Program-made: the position numbers and the translations under genes
Notes under the pieces: generated by a model
What the model saw: the letters and a program-made list of their open reading frames with translations, nothing else
Database searches by the model: none
Told to the model about the DNA's origin: nothing
In this document: positions 52,178 through 63,087 of the stretch, piece by piece
Layout: each line of letters opens with the position of its first letter
How positions within the stretch are numbered: the first letter of the stretch is position 1
From: Holacanthus passer
Taxonomy: Eukaryota > Chordata > Actinopteri > Pomacanthidae
NCBI GenBank assembly: GCA_025331565.1
Contig: JAFREQ010000003.1
Location: 12,207,001-12,271,000 of the forward strand
Length of the DNA: 64,000 nucleotides
Reading direction: 5' to 3'

Positions 52178-52420
52178 CGTGTGTGTGCTTGTACTTGCTA
52201 CATAGTGAGGACAAGTTTCTAACCGACAGAGTGAGGACGTTTTTGGAAAGTGAGGACATTTTGGCCCGTGCCTCGCAACTTAAGGGCTGTTTGAAGGTTA
52301 AGACTTGGTTTTAAGGGTTAGGCTAGACTTAGGTTTAGGTTAGTGTTAGGCGGAGGGTTAAGCATTTAGTTGTGATGGTAAAGGTTAGGGTAAGAGGCCA
52401 GGGCTAGGCATTATAAGTAT
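52178..52420. repeat. GT-associated 'gaggac...ggttagggtt' repeat, copy B
   Basis: The order is gtacttgctacatagtgagg, accgacagagtgaggacg, aagacttggttttaagggtt, agacttaggtttaggttag and aggccagggctaggcatta, followed by a (GT)n tract at 52429-52470. It is the same series of blocks as 29655-29896, in the same orientation. Confidence 0.75.
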
Positions 52421-52566
52421 AGACATGTGTATGTGTGTGTGTGTGTGTGCATGTGCGTGTGTGTGTGTGACCTTATTATGTGTGGGTTGCAGAGGGAAGT
52501 GATTCATTACCATGAATTGCAAGGATTCATACAGTGTAACCTACACATACACAGACTCTCTCTCTC

Positions 52567-52569
<3 letters not shown>

Positions 52570-52598
<29 letters not shown>
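52570..52598. repeat. (CA)n microsatellite
   Basis: An uninterrupted AC run. Confidence 0.95.
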
Positions 52599-52600
<2 letters not shown>

Positions 52601-52721
52601 CTCATCTAGCATACTGACACACTATAAACCACATATCATCACCTTCTGCACACACATTCAGTATGTGGAACTGGCAACCATTGAGATAGCGCATGGACCT
52701 GCTTTACTCTTGCTCCCTTCT

Positions 52722-52722
52722 A

Positions 52723-52763
<41 letters not shown>
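52722..52763. repeat. (CA)n microsatellite
   Basis: An AC run with one AT interruption. Confidence 0.95.
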
Positions 52764-52764
<1 letters not shown>

Positions 52765-52965
52765 ATCTTTATCAGTGCGCAGACATTGATTACAGTGTTT
52801 CAGTCTGTACTATCAGCTCAGTGTTAATAATGGAGGATAGTGATGAGGATGTAATGTAAAGCAAGCCATAAAGCCTGTGTTATCAGTCAGGTCAGTGGAA
52901 GACAGTGCCCCCGGCTGGCTGTGCATTTTTCCTGAAGGTTGATGGAGCTTCGTTCCTCCTAATTG

Positions 52966-53120
52966 TTACAAACATGAGCGTGGGCTCAAGTGCGGGTGCA
53001 GAGTAGAGCAGTAAAAGGTGTTTTATTATCAAGCTGAATTTTGACGTGGGCTGATGTGGGGATGCAGAGCAGCTGAGATGAATGGTGGAGACTGAGCAGA
53101 GTGATGAACAGGGAAACACC
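52966..53120 (-). mobile_element. LTR fragment, minus strand
   Basis: The plus strand starts tgttacaaacatgagcgtgg, then gtgcgggtgcagagtagag and gtgttttattatc, the reverse complement of a polyadenylation-signal-like AATAAAAC followed by an LTR tail ending TAACA. This is the 3' end layout of fish Gypsy-type LTRs. The other end and a target duplication were not located. Confidence 0.5.
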
Positions 53121-53589
53121 AGGAACCTTCAGAGGAGCCACGGCCATAAAACTAATGATGGATGTGGTTGCCCTATCAAATTGTGCTACTCAGAAATGAA
53201 ACACTCTGGAATGAAATGATAATATAAGACATTGCTCAACAGCGCCATCTTCAGTCTTATGGTACTACTTCTATTAATTCAACAAGCACAACTACTACTA
53301 CTTGTTCTACTTATAGGACTTCAACTGCTAGTATTCAAATTGATGCTGTGTGAATTGCGGATCTCCTTATCAACGTCTCAATATACAATTTAGTTTCCCC
53401 AATTTGTTTCCCCTTTATGATGTCTGACACATTTACAAGTTGTGCAGGGTCGTCATGCATCCAGATGCTTTATCTCATCATTAACCTGATGTTTCGTCTA
53501 GAGCCATTAGTTCAACATTTCCATTTTTTCCTGGAGTAATAAAATGTCCGTCAGGCTCACCTGTACTTTGTTTATAGTGATAATTAGCA

Positions 53590-53745
53590 AATTGTAACGT
53601 ATAATATGTATATATACATATTATATCAGCTAAAGTATTGTCATTATGAACATGAAAGCATGCTGACATTAGCATTTAGCTCACAGCACTGTTGTACAGC
53701 TTTACAGAGCATCTAGAAAGGCCATAGACTTATTACCACCTTGTC
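53590..53745 (+). mobile_element. Fragment of a dispersed teleost repeat
   Basis: The words gcatgctgacattagcattt and agctcacagcactgttgtac are, from memory, typical of a very common non-coding fish repeat that also includes sequence like 28905-29300. Only a short part is left. Confidence 0.45.
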
Positions 53746-53966
53746 AAATGTATATAAAAGAATAATATAAAAGTGAGAAGAAACACCATTCTGTAATTAA
53801 TTATGTCCTGCACTGAAGATTAAACTAAAAAGAAAAAAAAATCCCAGTTTTCCTGAGAAAAGAAAAATAGGAAATAATCATTTTAAAATCATGTGAAAAC
53901 CTTCAACCCCAGTCCGAGTATCACTCATTCGAAAATGACTCCATTAAGCCCAGCTCTAACAGCTGC

Positions 53967-53991
53967 AGTGTGTGTGTGTGTGTGTGTGTGT
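53967..53991. repeat. (GT)n microsatellite
   Basis: An uninterrupted GT run. Confidence 0.92.
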
Positions 53992-55032
53992 CTTGACAGA
54001 TAGATGAGAGGCTGCCACGCTTCACGCTTGGCTATAAAAGTCTCAGAGAAATGGACTCGTCCAGTAGCTCATCCAGTCTGAAGCAAACGTTGATATTTTC
54101 AACTCCATTTAGAGTTGGGAAATGAGAGATGATTCGACTTCACTCACAAGCCACATTCTGTTTCTTACTGCCTGCCATGTAGTGCGTCGACGTCCGCCAC
54201 CAAATCCCAGAGAAATGAATTGTCGAACTCATGTTGAAATTCTTTTATTCAAAGTCACACCTGGCTGTCAACAGGCAGAATCAGAGAGAAAATGACGCCT
54301 GGCCTCATGCATACAAACATCATTTCTGCTTCTACTGACGAGGTGTGTCTGAGAGAAAAAGTGAGATAGGAAGAGTGTATGGAGAGTCAGGCCTCTCATT
54401 AAAGTGTCATCAGAATTTTGATCTTCAGCTTTGCCTGTTGTTTGTAGCATAATAAAACCACATAAAATGGTTTAAAGTGAGATAGATTGAGCTGATTGAT
54501 GATTTGATACATTAGATCATTTACAGATACAAATGAATTGGTTCCTCAGAAGATTAATAATTATCCCAATTGTTTTTCCACAAGAAAGAATCAGAACACT
54601 TAAAGCCGCAGTATTAAATCTTTTGATGTTGACATTAAATCAAATGACTAGAAATTGGTCATGCAAATTAATCTCTATTTTTAGTGCCTTTAATCTGGCA
54701 GAGTTTTATTTCATAGTTTGAGAAGATTTCAGTTTCATATCTTATAAACATATTTGTGTTTTAAACATTTCTGCGAATTTCCCAAAATTTGAACCTGAAA
54801 AATGTCGTAATGAATATCAGCACAAAAAACAATGAACACTCTCAATCGCTTGTGTGTGTGTTTTCGTAGAGCTCTTAACCGTTCGACTAGTTTTCAATGT
54901 AACACCAAGCGCACGTCCTTGTATGTACACATGGAAAAACACATACATACACACACAGTGTCCTTGAAGGTCGCTCGCTGCAATTGCTAGTCTCTGATTG
55001 CCAACACATCACCTTAAGAGTGACTGTGTGCC

Positions 55033-55059
<27 letters not shown>
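55033..55059. repeat. (GT)n microsatellite
   Basis: An uninterrupted GT run, 130 bases before a (TC)n run. Confidence 0.95.
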
Positions 55060-55065
<6 letters not shown>

Positions 55066-55187
55066 GCGCTGGTTGCAGTCCAATGCAAACCGTGAACAGT
55101 GAACAGTGAACAGAGAAGGCAATTTGTTCAGCCAGAGCCCCTGTTGTGTTGTGTGTGTAAGCTGGTCACACAAACCACTGTCTGCCA

Positions 55188-55190
<3 letters not shown>

Positions 55191-55226
<36 letters not shown>
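55191..55226. repeat. (TC)18 microsatellite
   Basis: An uninterrupted TC run followed by a short ACAC piece. The Ser/Leu-rich frames across it are artefacts. Confidence 0.97.
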
Positions 55227-55232
<6 letters not shown>

Positions 55233-57954
55233 CCTGTCTGTCTGGCTTCCAGCCCACCTCAGCTTCCAGTGTGTTCACATCCAGGCTGGACCTGGCTGCA
55301 AAACAGCTGAGCCAGACTCACTTCACAACCAGTCGGAAACAGGCCTCAAGCTTCCAAATACATGCAGCATTAATTCTCTGATTCTGGAGAGAAGCCATTT
55401 TCTGCCCAGGTATTAAAACATAACTTTGGATCTTACCAGTATCATTTTTGATGGCCAGTATCTAGATATTCATGTTACTGAGTCGTGTCTCATGAAAGCT
55501 TAAAAAAGGCTTTACATACACTCCATGACCCTGTGAAGAAATTTCATGGGATTAGTTATATGTTCTTTCAACTTCATTTACACATGATTAACGTCACGGT
55601 TATTAATGATTTATCACATCAAGTTACTTTAAGCTCATTTGCTCCTGTCTGTTGAGGAGTCCATCCATCCAGCCATTTCTTTCTATACCCACTTTAATCT
55701 GTACAGGGTTGTGGGGTATGTTGAGGATTTTTATTCAGAAGAATACATGCATTCCCCCAAGCATTCGAGCAAAGACAGAGAAAAAAGTCAAACCCTTGTA
55801 TTAGCAGTCGTCTCTGAAACGGAGTTGGTGAATTAAGGAAAAAGCTCAGTGTAGCTATTTTCCCATTGTTCTCAACATTTATGATAATTCAGGGCGTGAA
55901 AAGTAATTTTCTATATGAGTGAGAAACTCTAACGTGAGGTTTCAGCAATGAAGGCTGGTGCAGTAAATCTTATACGTGGTTGTAAGCAGGTTACATATGA
56001 ACACGTCTCTGTGTCTACAAGCATTTCCTGAGTGGATTAATGTCCCGGGATGAGATGAACTGCCTCAGAGCTTCAGCTGCTGTGAGAGAAATTACACGCA
56101 GCCACATTAAGAATTAAAAAGCATGTCCTCCATCATTAACTGAACATCCTGTCTGGTGTCTTTTATGGACTCCTTTGAACATTTGTCAACCAGTGAAAGT
56201 GACTGATGAGACAAACTGTAGTAGAGTGCTGGGCCTTGCTCTGTGCAACTTTTTCACCACATACACTAATTCTGTATTTGCAGCCTGAAATTATCTCTGA
56301 CTCTTATTTTCACAGTACCCTGAGTTAAAAAATTCTATTTTCCCAGTGGAGAAAATGTAATAATAATTAATTGGAAAAAAGGAAAACATTCACTCTCAGT
56401 TAAACACAGCATTTACTACATGCCACCAAACGAGAAATAGAATCTGAATGTGTTTTCACTTTCGTTAATGAGCTCATGTAATAATAGCTTTTGTTTGTGC
56501 AGCAAATCCAAACCAAGGATACTCTTGAAAAAAAACAAAAGACGGGACAGCAGATACTAATGGTTGCCTACTATAGAAGTATGTCTACTCATAAACTTTC
56601 ATTTAAGATGCTGGGTGCATTTTATAAATTTTCACAGTCGGACCTTCTTAACTTTAACTCTACTTCTATTTTTTTGTGATTTGCTATTTCAGAGCTGAAT
56701 CCCTGAAGGTGCAGCTCATTTTTATTTCAGGTTTATCCCTTAGTTCTCCTCCACCACCTTCTACAAGATAAATGAGTTGCACTTGGAAGTCCTTTCCTGA
56801 TTAAGGCTGTGGGAGCCTATATTAATGTAGCTCGAGTCAAATCCATCACACATTCATTGGAAGAGCAGGACTGTAACTAGTTTTTTAAATGTATAATTAC
56901 GCTAAATCAAAAACCACAGCCACTTCCTTTAAAAGAGAATAGACGGAGGAAAAGAAAGTGAGGGAGGAAAACTGTGGCGATTGAGGATAAGGAAGGATAA
57001 TGGTGTATGCATAGAGAGAAATCTGAATGAAGGCAAAGCAGCAGAGGAGAAGTTAAGGTGAGAAAGAGAGATATAGGTGACACAAAGGGAGAGTGAGGTA
57101 AGTGAGCCCTTAAATTGGATTGTAACTTAAATTACTGATTTTAAATGTTTCAAACGCCCTCAAATGGAGTTGAAATATGCTCCTATTACACTGAAGACTG
57201 TGGTAATTATGTTTTTAGAGCCGCGGTGATTATAGTGCAATCACAGCCCCGAGCAGTGGGACAGCCACAGACTCAGCCTGCTATAGAACGAGACAAGGAG
57301 GTAGTTTTACTATGAAACGTCAGGTTGAGTACACCGAGAGTTCTGGAGATGAAAACACCAGATCCATAAAGTCACTTCAAATAGAGAACTGCTTCATACT
57401 GAAATCACAATGTCTCATACGTACTCACACGTATTCTTCATTTGGCACATTATTCAGCATCAATGACTTGATGAATATATTGGATAAAACCTTCAGACTA
57501 AAGACTCCATGCTATTATAACTATACCAACTGCATAAAACGTATTCTGATGTATTTGAGTTTGGAAAGATGAAACTCACCAGGATCTTGTGACTGTAGAT
57601 GTATTAAAGAATAAATGTGCAATAAGTCGTCTTTTCTGCATCAAATAATGGGCTCAGACAGTATTGCAATTATGATTGTTACGGAAAATAATCAAAATTC
57701 ATTGATTGCATATATTTTGCATCAAAAATCACACCCATTCTTCAGTCATAACTCATCAACCAGAGCACACACACATCAGATAGATATAGCTGGAATCAGC
57801 TCAATTTACTCTTGACAAGTTTTTACAACCTGCTTAACTTATGTTGCCTCACAATATACAAACAGAGACTATTTGATTGTTGTCCATACATTTATGGTTA
57901 CAGTTCAAACGGGAACTACTCAGCTAAAAATGCAGTGTTATGTGTGAAACAGTC

Positions 57955-58530
57955 AACTCTGTGACGATTTCAGTTAGTTCTTAATTGGACCCAGGAGTGA
58001 GACACAGACGAGGGTGACTGGGTAAACAGGATTTATTTAACAAAAGAAACTCCAGGACTTACAAGAAAAAAACAAAAAGGTGACTAAACACAGGAAATCC
58101 AGGTGGAGCAGAGTTGCTTCAGTAGATGGAGGTTGGTAGGTGCTGAGGCAGGATGGCAGGAGACGTGCAGGTGAAGTTGAAGACAAAACACTAGAGACAC
58201 AGGAAACGCTGCAAAAAGGAAAACACTGGAAACACCAAACACTAAAAGACAAAGAAACACTGGAGAACAGGGGCAAAGACAGGGAGCACGGAAAGGGACG
58301 ATCTGGCAGCTTGCAGGTGGAAACAGAAGTCTTTTAAAGCTGCCAGTGATGAGGGCAGATGAGATGCAGGTGTGAGACAGGAGAGCCCCAGCCCCTGAGG
58401 ACCACGCCTCCAGCCACTGAAGCAAAGCCTGAACAGAAAACTAGCAATTCTAAACCAAAAACACTGGAGTATAAAACTCAACACACACTGAAAATAAACC
58501 AGTAAAAAAGTCCAAAACCATGACAAACTC
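57955..58530 (-). mobile_element. Solo LTR (57960-58525) with AACTC target-site duplication
   Basis: The element starts TGTGACGATTTC and ends CCATGACA on the plus strand and is flanked on both sides by AACTC (57955-57959 and 58526-58530). Ends of TG...CA type, a 5-base target duplication and a single polyadenylation signal 72 bases from one end (AATAAA on the minus strand at 58037-58032) identify a minus-strand solo LTR. Overlapping minus-strand frames (for example LCFSGWRRG) are not proteins. A truncated relative lies at 21270-21578. Confidence 0.85.
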
Positions 58531-58821
58531 ACCAACTTCCCATGTGAAAGTGTGTAAAAGAAAAAAACATTTGGAGTGAATTTACCTTTTTTTTATTTGT
58601 TTAGTGTTTGATTTACATTATTAGCATCAAACTTTTTGACAGACATAAGGCTGAAAGTGTCCTGTCAGTCAGTGTTACAAGTTATAACACTCTCCTCGAT
58701 CCATTCCTATAGAGGAAAGGAGAAATAATAAGCAACCATCATAAACCTCTTTAAAAAACTAAGTGTATTGAGGAGTAAGAGATTTTAATGAACAACAGTT
58801 TTAATGTGACCCACTGGACTC

Positions 58822-59240
58822 TCACACTGGGAGAGTTAGACCCGGTTCATAGCATCTGTATATACTGTGTATACGGGCATATCTAAGTGACCTGTGTGCT
58901 GGGATTGGTATAACAGAGATGTGGTCTGAGCAGCCTCTTTGATGGTCTGTATAAAATGATCTGCATCTAACAGTCATAAACTCCAGTGATGAGCAGAAAC
59001 TAGAGTTCTTCACCATTCAGTCTTGATGCAAGACACACAAGTCTCCACTGCGAGCCTTATTGCACCGAGCTGCATTTTGGTCCCTGCAGCAAGCCGTAGC
59101 TCCTTCAGTGGATCATCATGCAGGTTGGTTGTTGGATGATTCCTATACTGTAGCAGTGTCTGACGATGGCAGACACAAACACTGGTTGCTGTAATGGTAC
59201 CAGAGCGACTGCTGCATGCTACTTCTGAAAAAAACATAAT
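58822..59240 (-). pseudogene. Degenerate LINE fragment, same family as 26085-27330
   Basis: On the minus strand it carries QLGAIRLAVETCV, parallel to HLSAVRLAVLTCV at the 27.2 kb copy, and then LEFMTVRCRSFYTD and SDHISVIPIPAHR. Both pieces resemble the endonuclease region of teleost LINEs, but the part between them is deleted. It is a dead, short relic inside ntrk3 intron 1. Confidence 0.65.
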
Positions 59241-59790
59241 GTCCGGTCATCTGAAAGAACAATATCAGCCTCACATGTTAGCAATGATTGATGCGCTGCT
59301 CTAACAACAGTTTTCAGATTACACATTTCACTCAAGGCAGATATGTAAATCACAGCAAATTGAGGTGTGCATGGGGCCAACAGACCTGTGATAGGGCCAT
59401 GCAGTAAAACCAGGCTCTTATGATGTCTCCATCTGTCCATGGAGTGGTGGAAAATCACTTGTTCCTTCAACTCTTAGCACCGGTGTCACACACACACACA
59501 CACGCACACACAGGAAAGATAATTTAATACTTGATTTAACACACTGTCTGTTTCCATGTCAGCATGTCCTCCACAATGTTAATCTAAAGCAGTTCTGTGT
59601 ATCACCCCCACTATCCCTCCCACACACACACATTTGTTGTTCTCTTTACTAAACGGACCTTCATGAATGTTTAATGTGTTTGAAACCAAACACGGCAATC
59701 AATTCAACCCTCACACCTTGCACACACACCAGGAAAACACGGGCGTAATCACAAGCCATTCTTTTTGAGCTATCACTCTCTCACAACTGC

Positions 59791-59816
59791 TTTTTTTTCT
59801 TCTTCTTCTTCTTCTC
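59791..59816 (+). repeat. T run and (TTC)n repeat
   Basis: A T8 run passes into TTC triplets. The Arg/Lys-rich minus-strand frame comes from this composition. Confidence 0.9.
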
Positions 59817-61154
59817 TCTTTTTCCCCTCTTTCTGCCTCTTGCCTCCCTTTCTGTTCCTGCTGTGCGTCTAGCTGAATGTAAACAGTGCGTAATAGCTGA
59901 AGATGATGGAAGCAGCTAGTTGGCCCCAGGAGACCCTTTCTTTCATTTAATGACAGGTTGGCTTTCAGAGAGCGTGAATGCATTAGAGGCTGGAGAGACA
60001 GCGAGAAGACGAGGCATTAGAGACATTAGACAGAGAGAGGGAGAGAAAAAAACTGGCAAAGAATTACACATAGACAACCTACACATAGAAAGCACTATGT
60101 ATAAGTGGGTGCCCAGTCAGATCAAAAACATAAAAACATAGAATTACAACGATGAAGGACAAAAGTAGCCGAGCAGTAACAGATTTCCCTTGTTATTGAA
60201 CATAGAAATGTTTATGGTGACCCAGGAATTAGACACATGGCGCTCCACTTTCCTGCAGGTGCAAAGCCAGCGCTTGGACAAACACCATTTTAATGCAATT
60301 TTTCCTCAGGCGAAAGTCTATTTTTTGTGTCTGTGGCAGTTTGGAAATTTCCTGGCACCAGACGAGTGTGTTTGTGGCGAGGTGGGAGAAGAGGTGTAGC
60401 TGAGACCGTGTTTATGCTGATGAGATGCACAGTGCAATTTTGATGCTCATTTTGGCACCTGCTCAGACCGCTTGTATGTTCAGGAGTGGAAGTAACAAAT
60501 TACATTTACTCTCATTACTGTAACTAAGTTGTTTTTGTGAGCTTGTACTTTTTTGAGTATTCTTTAAGATAATCAGTAATCTTACTTTTACTGAATTGAT
60601 TTCAATTTCAAGTGGCATGTCCTGATAAACAATTGAAAAAAGGATCCAATACGGATACAAAAGCAGCTGTAGCAGAGAAGAAGCTGTTGTTGTGTCGGCA
60701 GCTGTGGGAGGGCAGAGTCTGCTCTAAGCTGACGTCCTGTAAAAGCTACGCGTTATAAATGTAAATGTTCACTGGCGATACGATGGCGATACGACCGGTG
60801 CAGTCTCACCGGACTGGGCCCAGCGGTTAGTGAACCATACGTTAATACACAATAATGAACTAAAATTAGGGACGATGATGATTTTGTATTATTGTTGATA
60901 AAGTTTTTTTTTTTTTAAAAGGCTACATTTACTTTGAATAATCAATGATTTAATGCACCACCCTTTGAGCACACCAAATGACCACTGTCGCAATAACCCA
61001 GAGCCCGAAGTGATACCTGCACAATGCTTGTTTGGCCCAACCAGTCCAAATTTAAAAATATTAAAAACAAATTAAAATCACTAAAATATTTTAAAAAAAC
61101 ATATCAGCATTCATTCATCAACTGAATCAGCATGAGCAAAAAGATATATTTAAA

Positions 61155-61195
61155 AAAGCAACTTCGCTGCTTGGACCCCTAAAAATTATTGTGAA
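61155..61195. repeat. Second copy of the CTTCGCTGCTTGGACC repeat end
   Basis: The 16-base core at 61162-61177 is identical to 1168-1183 and is followed here by ccctaaaaattattg. Confidence 0.5.
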
Positions 61196-61819
61196 GCCTC
61201 CATGTTACTGTTTTCAATTTAATGGGTTATATAGGAATATAATACTTCTTACCTTCATACTAAACTTTTACATTTTATGATGACATTTTAAGACATCAAT
61301 TAGTCAGTGAAAGAGATCAATTCATCAATCAATGTAATTTCATTTACAGTATTATTAGTTTAGTGTAGTTTCATTTACAAAATTACAGTCCATAACTGTA
61401 ATCACAATTTTACTGATAATGTGCTAGCAATATTTTCCTGTGAAAAAAAAAAGCAGTTGCAGTATAGCATTTTAAACCATTTTTTTTTTTAAATACCCAG
61501 AGAAATCACAATATTGACGAACATTTGTCCAAAGCAGGAGTGTGTTAACATGGTAACATTTGCTATTCATCACGAAACACAAAGTAAAGCTGAGACAAAA
61601 TATTCAACAAGTGACATTTTTGACCTCATGTTTGGGATAGATAAAAACTCATAGGCTCACCATGCTGCTGGCATTGCTAAAATATGAACTCTTCTACTCT
61701 ATGCTGCTGAAGAACACAACAGGCATTACAAAAATAAAATGAAATAAAATGTGGTGCATTTCAGTAGTTTTACAAAGTCCACATGCTCTCTGATGAGAGA
61801 TGCCATGAGGGGATTCGAG

Positions 61820-61891
61820 CTAGTACTTTTTCTTTTCGCCCTTCTTGCCAGATTTCCAGCTTATCTGCGACTTTGACGTGTATTTCTCAGG
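61820..61891 (-). CDS. Candidate terminal exon of an unidentified minus-strand gene
   Basis: On the minus strand, ttggtttcagtatag is followed by an open frame of 23 codons, PEKYTSKSQISWKSG then KKGEKKKY, ending in TAG at 61822-61820. The lysine-rich end and AAG/GGC codons look protein-like. The required entry phase is 0, which does not match the phase-2 end of the candidate exon at 62113-62238, so either an exon is missing or the two are unrelated. If splicing used the earlier CAG, the frame would hit a stop after about three codons. I do not recognise it. Confidence 0.25.
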   Translation of the reverse strand, partial: PEKYTSKSQISWKSGKKGEKKKY

Positions 61892-62112
61892 CTATACTGA
61901 AACCAACTAAAACTGATGGCTACCTGGAAGGCATGAAGTCAGTATCAGCCAAAATATAAATTATGTGTAGAAATTATGCACAATTTCCAGTTATGGATTT
62001 CAACGTACAAAAACACCAATCTAGTCATGTAAATATTATTTTGACAGTAGACCAGTCACGCTGTCAGGAGAATTCAATTTATCCTGCTTCTGAAATCATA
62101 CGATGCACAAAC

Positions 62113-62238
62113 CTCTGAATGAACTCCAGCCTGGACGCCTCTTCCTCATACTGCACAGCTAATGCTGACGAAAAGTCAGACAGATCTTGCAGGTGGACGA
62201 TGAAGCTGGCCTCCATAGACGGCATCAATGTTTTCGCT
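62113..62238 (-). CDS. Candidate internal exon of an unidentified minus-strand gene
   Basis: The acceptor-like gttgacgttctcag on the minus strand opens a 126-base stretch reading AKTLMPSMEASFIVHLQ, then DLSDFSSALAVQYEEEA, then SRLEFIQ, with a donor-like AG|GTTTGT at its end. The helical, acidic composition and codon choice look like real protein. It starts with one base that completes a codon and ends with two, and it joins in phase with 62940-63087. I do not know the family; an axonemal or coiled-coil protein is only a guess. It lies antisense within ntrk3 intron 1. Confidence 0.4.
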
Positions 62239-62490
62239 CTGAGAACGTCAACCAACACAGCGGCTTTTAGTGTTATCAAAGCCCATAGTCAGCCTGTGGG
62301 TGAAAACTATTATATCATAACGGGACTAGGAATAATACACTTTACTAGCTTTTGTCAGTTACTTCTTTCCCATTCTCACACACTTTCATAAATGGAAGTT
62401 TGCTTCACACACCAATAAGATTTGTGGTTCATTATCATGCAGACTGCAGGGGTCAGCCTTCCGATTGGTGGACGGCTGTTACCTCCTGCC

Positions 62491-62735
62491 GTCCATCCAT
62501 CTATCCATCTGCTTTCTTCTACGTATCTAGGTCTGAGTCGTTGTTAAGCATGCTAAGCAGTACTATAGTGCTGCAGTACTCTATCCAGCTCCTTCTGGGG
62601 GATCCCTAGGTATTTGCACGCAGGCCAGATGGATTATATAATCCCTCATGTGCTGTCCCTGAGGTCTCATCAAACATGGACGTGCTTGGAATTCCTCAAC
62701 AAGGAGGCGTTCATCAGGCCTCCTGATCGGATCCA
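62491..62735 (-). mobile_element. Degenerate dispersed teleost repeat ('ccatccat...ctccttctgggggatccc')
   Basis: The order gtccatccatctatccatct, ctatccagctccttctgggg, gatccctagg, then aacaaggaggcgttcatcag and gcctcctgatcggatcca matches, from memory, a repeat common in fish genomes and probably derived from a non-LTR element. It sits between two of the candidate minus-strand exons. Confidence 0.5.
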
Positions 62736-62939
62736 GCATATTTCCATTCAATTTGATTGCTGATTAGCCAGTTTGCTTAGATCCTGAAGAATGTTTACGA
62801 TAAATGAGCAAAGGCCACAGTGGTAAACCTAATTTGCATGCATTAATATGACTGTTTATATCCTCTAAGAGAAATGCTTCAGGTAGGCGTTTTATGTGCT
62901 GCTTCGCCGTAATAATGCTGGTTTGCAATTTAAACCCAC

Positions 62940-63087
62940 CTGTAAGCTTCTCTCTTGGTTCTTTGTTCTATTTTCCTCTCAGCTAGCATCGCTGCTTTGC
63001 CTCTCTTCACCTCCATTTCTCTGGCTTTTACACTTTGGAGGCAGAGTGCGTAGGAGGCTGCTGTAATGTTGCAGCTCCTTCTCTGTC
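62940..63087 (-). CDS. Candidate upstream exon of an unidentified minus-strand gene
   Basis: A good acceptor (atgttttcctgccag) and a good donor (TTACAG|GTGGGT) bound 148 bases on the minus strand. The frame open to the donor reads QRRSCNITAASYALC, then LQSVKAREMEVKRGK, then AAMLAERKIEQRTKREAY, a basic, probably helical segment. It ends with two bases and joins in phase with 62113-62238, making an Arg codon at the junction. A second frame (TEKELQHYSSLLRTLPPKC) is also open for about 35 codons and could instead leave through an internal GAG|GTGAAG donor. No upstream exon was found before the window edge. Confidence 0.35.
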
